Of a stretch of DNA of 64,000 nt, positions 57,529 to 64,000 are shown one piece after another. The stretch lies in the NCBI GenBank assembly GCA_014871385.1, contig CM026425.1, positions 10,391,105 through 10,455,104 on the forward strand. Reading direction: 5' to 3'. Source of the DNA: Ceratodon purpureus (Eukaryota; Streptophyta; Bryopsida; Pseudoditrichales; Ditrichaceae). The stretch's first letter is position 1; each line of letters starts with the position of its first letter. The translations under genes were made by a program, and so were the position numbers. Below the pieces are notes generated by a model that did no database searches, was not told the origin of the DNA, and saw nothing but the letters and a program-made list of their open reading frames with translations.

Positions 57529-58590
57529 TAAGGGCGCTTTATACTAAAAACCATAAAGATTGACTAGGAGAATTAAAATCATTTCATGGTACGGCTCTTG
57601 GTTTAGAGCTGTAACCATGAAAAATCAAAAAAATAAATTAAATGTCTTGGTTACTTCTCATACTGTAAAGTGGATTTGAACTGGAAAGATTTTAGACTGA
57701 AAAAATAATAAAATAACCAAATTTTGGCCAATCTATGGTGTTGTAAGCATGTGCAAATCATTTGAAGAATTGGAGGACCGTTGCACAAAAAAATCAATGA
57801 TTGGTTTAATCCGATAACTTGTATATTATAAACGATTGAAATAGCTATCTAGTTATTTTGTTATCTAGAAAATAACGGTCAAGATGTACAATCATTTGTA
57901 TTTATTATATGAATTGATGGTCATTATAAATGAATTGTTTTATAATTTCATATTTCAAAAACATTATATTATGTTAATTTAAGATTTCAAAGTTTTAATT
58001 AATTTAAAAATACCGTTTTGAAATACATCTTTAAATGTATCTTATAGAAATTTGCCCCAGACAATGTTTTAAAATTATTATGTCAAATAAATTTTAATTT
58101 TAATTTTTTGAATCAAAATTGTTACAACTAAAATTCTCTTTAATACATTTGAGTGGTTTATATAATGTCTTAAAAGAATCAAATTTCTAAAACTCAATTT
58201 GATTATATTTGTTTTGAAATATAAACAAATGCGTTTCAAGATACACTTTTAAGTCACTAAACTTGAGGATATTAGAATACGTGATACAACTCTTTCTGGA
58301 TCTGTCTAAATCTCCGAATCAAGCGGTGGCTTGGAGGCCATACCCCGGGGGGGGGGGGAAGCAAATCTTTGCCCCTATTATATGCTTGAGTGGGGGTCCT
58401 ACTAATCTCGAAAGGACCTACGGCCCCAAATTTATAAAAAACAAAACTAAAAAAAACCCTAGGATTCTGAAACGGGGAGGGCCAGCGAAATGGAACCCAT
58501 CGAGCCTAGCAACCAAACCAATGGTTGCACCTCTTGAAGGGAGAAATAAAGAGACCCCTCTTTCTGATGTAGCAAAACTCCCTATATTTT
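57529..58590. other. AT-rich spacer, no gene seen
   Basis: Low-complexity sequence. A G11 run occurs near 58347-58358. No frame with protein-like content. Confidence 0.5.
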
Positions 58591-58697
58591 TAACGGTTAA
58601 TAAAGTTCTCGTTTGTGTCCAAAAAAAAAAAAAAAAAAAAAACAAACAAACAAACAAACAAACAAACAAACAAAAAAAAAAAACAAAAAAAAAAAAC
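58591..58697 (+). mobile_element. Ultra-short poly(A)-tailed retro-insertion (30 bp + A/(CAAA)n tail)
   Basis: Only TAACGGTTAATAAAGTTCTC plus GTTTGTGTCC precedes a long A run and (CAAA)n tail. The insert is flanked by a perfect 15-bp duplication AACTCCCTATATTTT at 58576-58590 and 58698-58712. The intact duplication and long tail indicate a recent event. Confidence 0.88.
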
Positions 58698-58712
58698 AAC
58701 TCCCTATATTTT

Positions 58713-59613
58713 AGTAAGAGTAGATTCATGGAAAATTTTTTCACCTTGGATTAGCTTGCCAACTCCGATAGGGTAAATTTTTCTCATCTCCACCCATAAC
58801 ACATTTTCCACCACCCCTAGTATGTCTCAAGAAGAGGTGTTCAAACGGGGAAAGTTCGTACGTGAGCGGAGAGCGTAGAGCGGAGAGCGGTGAGCGCAGA
58901 ATGGAGAGCACAGAATTGACAATTAGGAAAATTTTCAAAAGCAAAGTAGACCCTATAACCGTGGAAAATTACTAAATTAAGCCTTAATTTTTACACTTTA
59001 TTTAGAAAAAGAGTATATTACCGTGGAAATTAGGGTTATCTCTGGTAAGAATTTATTACGTTTGTTTTCTAAGATACAAATTAGGGCTGATGTCATGATG
59101 ACGTCATGCATACATTCCTTTAGATTTGTCATGGGTTTAGGCAAGATACAATGATCAGGCGTTCAGTTTTAGATCAAACAAATAATTCTTTCATAGGATT
59201 ATGTAAATGCACAAGGAAAAAAACAAATATCACAGAACATAAAGGAGGCAAGGTTTGAAAACTTCCTAGAATATTTCAAAATTCGTGTATAATATCTTGA
59301 CTGCTGAAACCAAGATATACCTTGTCAGAGTGCTTGTCTTCATTGAAGATTACTCTCTCTTCCTAGGCAGCGAAGCATCTGAATTTGAGTGATACAAGTA
59401 GGAGATTTTCATCATGAAACAGCACTTGGTAAGCTGGGTTTCAGAGAAGGAGGTCACTCTTGGTTTCTTGAGCTTGTCTCGAGGTGGCGTATTAGGATAG
59501 TCATACAGTCCTTGGCATTCTGTGCTGTATGCGAAGGTAGCGATGGAGTTCGGGGGGGTCAATCTGTAGGCTTGCGTGGAACGTTTTAAGACTACAACAA
59601 TTTAGTGTGCGCG
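58713..59613. other. Spacer, no supported gene
   Basis: AT-rich. It contains a short GGAGAGCG-type direct repeat near 58865-58895. No domain-bearing frames. Confidence 0.45.
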
Positions 59614-59985
59614 ATGCCGAAGGTGTGTAATGCGAGATCCAGGAGGACGAGAGCGGCTGTAGGTTTGCCCCCAAAGGCACCGGCGAGTTATGAGGAGCTG
59701 CGGCCGTGGCTGCTAGAGGTGGAGCGCGCCAGGAAACGAGGCATGGACCTGCCACCGTTTAGGCACATCGGAAGCCTCCATGTTGGTGAAGGTGAATGGC
59801 GTTGGACAGTGCTTTGTACCAATGAGCTTCTCCGTATTATGGAGTTGTCCCTAATCCCGTATCCCTTGCTATCGAACGTCGATGAGAATCCAGTTGTTCA
59901 GCTGCCCGAAGTGATGATATCGGATGGCGAAACTTGCTGGTTTGATATAGACAAGAGTTGGACTGTATATCCTTCGAAGGATTAG
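59614..59985 (+). CDS. Small hypothetical protein, 123 aa
   Basis: ATG 59614 to TAG encodes a protein with a basic N terminus (MPKVCNARSRRTRAAVG) and a compact mixed domain including SYEELRPWLLEVERARKRG, WRWTVLCTNELLRIMEL and a Trp-rich end (CWFDIDKSWTVYP). The frame is GC-richer than its flanks, and amino-acid use is protein-like. I recognise no family. It converges with the minus-strand methyltransferase-like gene ending at 60499. An upstream exon cannot be excluded. Confidence 0.4.
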   Translation: MPKVCNARSRRTRAAVGLPPKAPASYEELRPWLLEVERARKRGMDLPPFRHIGSLHVGEGEWRWTVLCTNELLRIMELSLIPYPLLSNVDENPVVQLPEVMISDGETCWFDIDKSWTVYPSKD

Positions 59986-60287
59986 TACTGTGAAGTCTAG
60001 TGGGGTGATCGAATACAATCCTTAAGATTTGGTCATTCATTGGATCTACATACGTGTATTCCAGCATGATGGTTTAAGATAATATAGATGATTCTAGAAA
60101 TAAGAAAAGAAAAAGCAACTACAAGAAATGGTCTTAGAAGTCCGTGGAATATTTCAGAGTTCGTGTACAATAATGGAGTAGCAGAAACCAAGATGTACAC
60201 CAACTCGAGAATAGGTAACATGGCTATGCAAATGTGGGATTCTGAATGAGTAAAATGTAAATAACAGCACAATATTATATTTGAGCC

Positions 60288-60293
60288 TTTATT
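60288..60293 (-). terminator. Candidate poly(A) signal AATAAA for the methyltransferase-like gene
   Basis: TTTATT on the plus strand reads AATAAA on minus, about 205 bp beyond the stop at 60499. Confidence 0.4.
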
Positions 60294-60498
60294 TTGTAAC
60301 CTTTCATTCTTCATATTATATTTTGAGCATTACAGTTGTGACATTTCATACTTTACAAACACGGAGACAAATTGGACATGAGAATTATAACAAGTTTAGG
60401 TTCAGGGAAGTAGAGTAGACGAAGGATTACCCAATGAAATCCAATTAAATCAAATCAAATCAAATGAAAACAACAATAGACCGAAGCCTCCTTCAACC

Positions 60499-63400
60499 TC
60501 ACAACATGCTACAATCGCTACTTTCACTCTCAGAACTAGATGACTCCGAATCTCCTTCTACCGCCTCGTCATCGACGAATAGAAGGGCTCTGGGATCAAA
60601 AGTAGTTGGCCGACTAGGAACATATGTAAGGGCTCCAGATTGAAACGCCTGTGCTAAGTCCTCTGCGTAGTCCGGAAGTATGAAAGGCTGAATCGGGCTG
60701 GAATGAAGACGCCACGATGGAGTGGACACTGCACTTGGCACACGTGGCGGTGATGCTGAAACTACTCTGCAATAGAGAACCGATTGTGGTTACATCGAGT
60801 ACGTAGAGCTGCAAAGAGAAGTAATGCTTGGATAATTTGAACGTAGAATAGAAGACTTACACCACTTATCAGGTCTTGGTCTCTTTGGAGGCGCTTCGCC
60901 TGCTGCTGCCGGCCTTGGATGTTTAGGAGGGCCCATGGAGGATGGTTTGAGAAGGGCGTTGAATATGGCTTCGTCCTCCTCAAAAGCGAGAATGTGGCGA
61001 CCAGTAGCCTGGGCAGCCTTGATGGAGGCTCCTGAAACTCGGAGAGATACAAAGAAATGAGAAACTGTGGTAAAAACGAGAGGAATAATTCAGCAAAGAT
61101 ATGCATGAATAGTTACCTGTCCCAGCATTCCAATCAACAACTATGTCGCCGGGCTTTGACAGCTCCTCAAGTATGCCCTGCATCATGTCAATGGATTTCT
61201 CCCTTGCGCCTCTCCACGGCACCTCCCCATTCATGAGCTGCGAATCCACATCGGTGAAGTTGAAAATGGCATCACTCTCGGTAATGTTGAGGAGCCCATG
61301 TATCAGGTCTTCTTTCTTCGTCTGGAAGGAGAAAGTACTGCCACTACGAACGTAGACGCGAATCCAGAACCGCATAGTCTGCAGTCAAGCAAAACTAGTG
61401 AGTAAAATTAAGCGAAAGGGTTATCAATCAGTAAAGGGAAGGGTATGTTTAGGTCAATTACCAATTTCTCGGGGTTCGTTGGAGAAGTCAGGCCGAGTAC
61501 ATTGACACCCCACCAGTCCTTGAACAGCACGTATCCACCACCAGCAGCTTCTACCTCGATATCCTTAGCCAGCTTCTGATCAGTGTTGTAGATGAGGCAG
61601 ATGGCACCATCTTTCTGCAGGAATTCATCTGCAAAATGGAAGATGTCGTACAAATAATCCTTGTAGCGAGAGTTCCAAGGCGGAATACTCGTGGGGGGAA
61701 CGGAAACGGATGGGACGGGAAGATTCTCAGGGATGTCGGCAATGATCAAGTCGACTCCCAGATGGTTCTCTTGTTTGCAGCGGTCTGGAACTTTGTTTTC
61801 ACGGCCTGCTCCAAACTTGAGGAAACAAGAAAGGAGAGTTAGTAACTACATAGCGAGTAGAGGTGGCAGAATCCATTAAATGTCAAAATATAGGAACAAA
61901 CCTTGCGAATGAAGTCTTGAGTCTTGATCCAATCCGGGTCGCCACCTTTTCTCTCCTGTCTCCTATTTCGCCGCAACAGGGAATCCACAGATGAGTTGAA
62001 GACGGAAACTTGTGAGGAAATCGAAGCTCCAGCGGAAGAAGTTGCTTGGGGATATAGTTTGGCCTTCCTCTGCTCAAGGAGACCTCTGGTAATCTCCGAA
62101 GCACTGATCGAGGAAGGACCCGGTGAAGAAGTCGAAGAAGGCTTCGTAACCACATTACCCGGAGAGGGTTCTGGAGCCGTCTGCTCTGGAGCGGAAGACG
62201 CCGCACCAGTTTGCTGTGAAGCTTGTGAATTGGATCGCAAAGATTTCAGTCGCCTTCCTCTCCCTTTCTTCGGTGGAGGAGCCGATGATTGGTCTTCAGG
62301 GCCATTGTCATCTTCAGGACCGTCCGCCGTCTCTTCGACCACCACCTTACCCCCATCGTGTAAAGTCTTGATGTCCACCTCAGAGTCAATTGTGAAACCG
62401 CGAGAACAATCAAGGTACCAGCATCCCTCGAGCAAGTGAGGAGCTTTGTACCTTTTCAACTGCTGTGGAGAATAGATACACTGGTCCGAGGTTGTCTGCG
62501 TCCAAGAAAGGAAGTAGTTGGGGAGCTGGTGGACCATGATGGCCCCCTTCAGAAGAAGCTCTCGCTTGAAGTACCTAAGGGAAGAAATTTAGAAGGTTAG
62601 TAGCATAAGAAGCAATAGCGAATTATAATATGCAAATGCAATACAGTTTCGTGACATACCGGAATATAACCCTCTTGACAACTTCAGCGGTTCCAGGGAA
62701 TTTAGCGAAGTTGGACTTCTTGTCAAAGGGCTTCTCAGCGTTCTTCCCAATGAACGTAGGGAAGGCCTTGTCCCATAACATAATACGTGAACTCTCGACA
62801 AAGTCGCCCGGCTGTTGAACATCAGGAAATGCCCTCCAATCGATATTGAGGTTCTCCGACTTGAATATGTCCTCGACCTCGTTGACGACGGCTTCCTCCA
62901 ACTGTAATACAGAATTCAAATAAGTACCAATGAGAGAAGAATTAAGAATGCACTTTCTAATTGGTAAGGCATATTTCGAAACCATACCCCAGCCCAGAAT
63001 GAAGCCCTGTTCAACCAGGGGTCGAAATCAGTATCCTTGAATCCGGGCTTTGGAAATCTGTATGATAGTCTGGAACTCAGAGATGAGTTCCACCACCTCA
63101 GCCACCGAACCTTGTATTTGGGCTCAACGGCCGCCGGACAGATCTTCTGAAGCTTATCGAGGGACATCTCAGGTTTTGAGTTCTGGCTGTAATGCCGATT
63201 GATCTGCCAGGAGTAAAGAATTAGAAACTATAATTGCATAACGTTGTAACAATTCAAAATACTATCTGAAACTAGATGAAGGTGTCACCTCGTTCAAGAA
63301 GTCGTCACCGTTCTTGGGATTTGCAATTGCCAAGTACTTGGTGAAGTCCTTATTCTTGATGGAGTCCACCATTTTCTCAGACGCTTCACTCATGATTTCC

Positions 63401-64000
63401 CAAACCGCTGATGCAGTCTGTTCATGTGCCGGTGTCTTCTCCTTGTAGGCCTTAGCTGCTTCATCGGAGGCTACAGCAATTTCCCGCTGTAGAAGGATAA
63501 TCATTTTTTAGGGAAATCATAAATGAATGAGAGAAAGCAATCAAAGAATGAGAGGAGATAAAACGAGCAAAGAGAGGGAGGAGGTAAAACTTACTCGGTA
63601 AAGAAAGGCGATGAAAACTCGAGTAGTTAAGGGAAACCATGACGGGTTCGGTGGCTTGTTCTTCAAACAAGCATCGTATTCTTCCGGGTACAGGAGGTCC
63701 TTGAAGTCCTCCAGCTTCATCATTCCGAATGAGCGGATTCGAAACAGTTTTGCTGGGAGATTATTCTTCACGTGGTCATTCTCAGTCGACCTGAGTATCT
63801 AATCAGTAAGTAATTGCCAAGATATATATTAGGAAAATACTTCAAAAGGATAACAAATGCTCAAGATTTTTTAACGTACCAATTGATGTCGTGCATGGCG
63901 TGCAAGAGATTGCCCACATGGCCACGGGGGTCGAGTACAATGCAATGCACAGAGATGTGCCAGGATGGGTCGTCTGCATGATGCTCGTTGATATGCCTTA
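60499..64000 (-). CDS. Beta-class DNA methyltransferase-like protein with altered catalytic motif, 3' ten exons (partial)
   Basis: Exons (minus): 64000-63880, 63790-63595, 63486-63289, 63203-62988, 62901-62660, 62574-61902, 61815-61462, 61378-61117, 61031-60861, 60761-60499; all GT-AG with agreeing phases, giving ~897 in-window residues. The N-terminal part has no family I recognise. A disordered Ser/Pro/Lys linker (KKGRGRRLKSLR) precedes a Rossmann-type domain in permuted order: motif IV position GVDLIIADIPENLP, motif V FADEFLQKDGAICLIYN, then motif X/I GAREKSIDMMQG...KPGDIVVDWNAGTG and motif II RHILAFEEDEA. This order is that of beta-class N4-cytosine/N6-adenine methyltransferases, which are known in some seed-free plants. 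But the catalytic (D/S)PP(Y/W) reads DIPE. An NLS-like PPKRPRPDK and an acidic Ser tail end the protein. Activity is doubtful. Confidence 0.78.

Noticed and set aside
58263-58754. 163-codon plus frame ending in Lys/Asn/Gln repeats
   Set aside because: Its end is the A/(CAAA)n tail of a retro-insertion, and the upstream part shows no family resemblance.

Overview
The window looks like nuclear DNA of a land plant. It holds three xyloglucan endotransglucosylase/hydrolase (XTH) genes with GT-AG introns of about 100-280 bp, the 3' end of the spliceosomal WD40 gene PRP17/CDC40, a SUVH-type SRA-domain gene, a nuclear tRNA-Gly, and plant-type DNA transposons. A methyltransferase-like gene with a permuted beta-class motif order and a protein with a PARP6/8-like cysteine pattern hint at a seed-free plant (bryophyte, lycophyte or fern), but nothing read here fixes the species.

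Layout. 0-5.8 kb: end of PRP17, tRNA-Gly(GCC), a long (TA)n run, and two tiny tandem ORFs that encode related one-helix membrane peptides. 5.8-10.7 kb (minus): a seven-exon gene for a 1057-residue protein of unknown function. 13.9-18.7 kb: a complete two-gene PIF/Harbinger transposon with TAA target duplications, a transposase and a convergent Myb/SANT-like partner whose intron is packed with tandem repeats. 22.9-25 kb: a decayed pogo-like transposase. 25.8-26.2 kb: a Harbinger-type MITE. 29.8-31.4 kb (plus): XTH gene A. 33.6-35.1 kb (minus): an SRA-domain gene without SET or RING. 37.3-45.4 kb: a very AT-rich, gene-free block with degenerate tandem repeats, two MITE-like elements, a Helitron, and a GC-richer fragment of an apparently fungal-type gene embedded in a repeat array. 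46.1-47.7 kb and 51.7-52.9 kb (minus): XTH genes B and C. 48.2-48.4 kb: a long imperfect hairpin. 55.9-57.5 kb: a foldback element with a 9-bp minisatellite. 59.6-60.0 kb: a small ORF. 60.5 kb to the window end (minus): ten exons of a beta-class methyltransferase-like gene whose catalytic motif is altered.

Functionally the XTH genes remodel cell-wall xyloglucan. PRP17 belongs to the second step of splicing. The SRA protein and the methyltransferase-like protein are plausible readers or relics of DNA-methylation systems. Much of the remaining sequence is transposon-derived, including at least four extremely short poly(A)-tailed insertions with target-site duplications, apparently 3' stubs of one or more LINE-type elements.

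Exon coordinates were worked out by hand from reading frames, GT/AG sites and phase agreement. Family names rest on recognised motifs, not on database searches.
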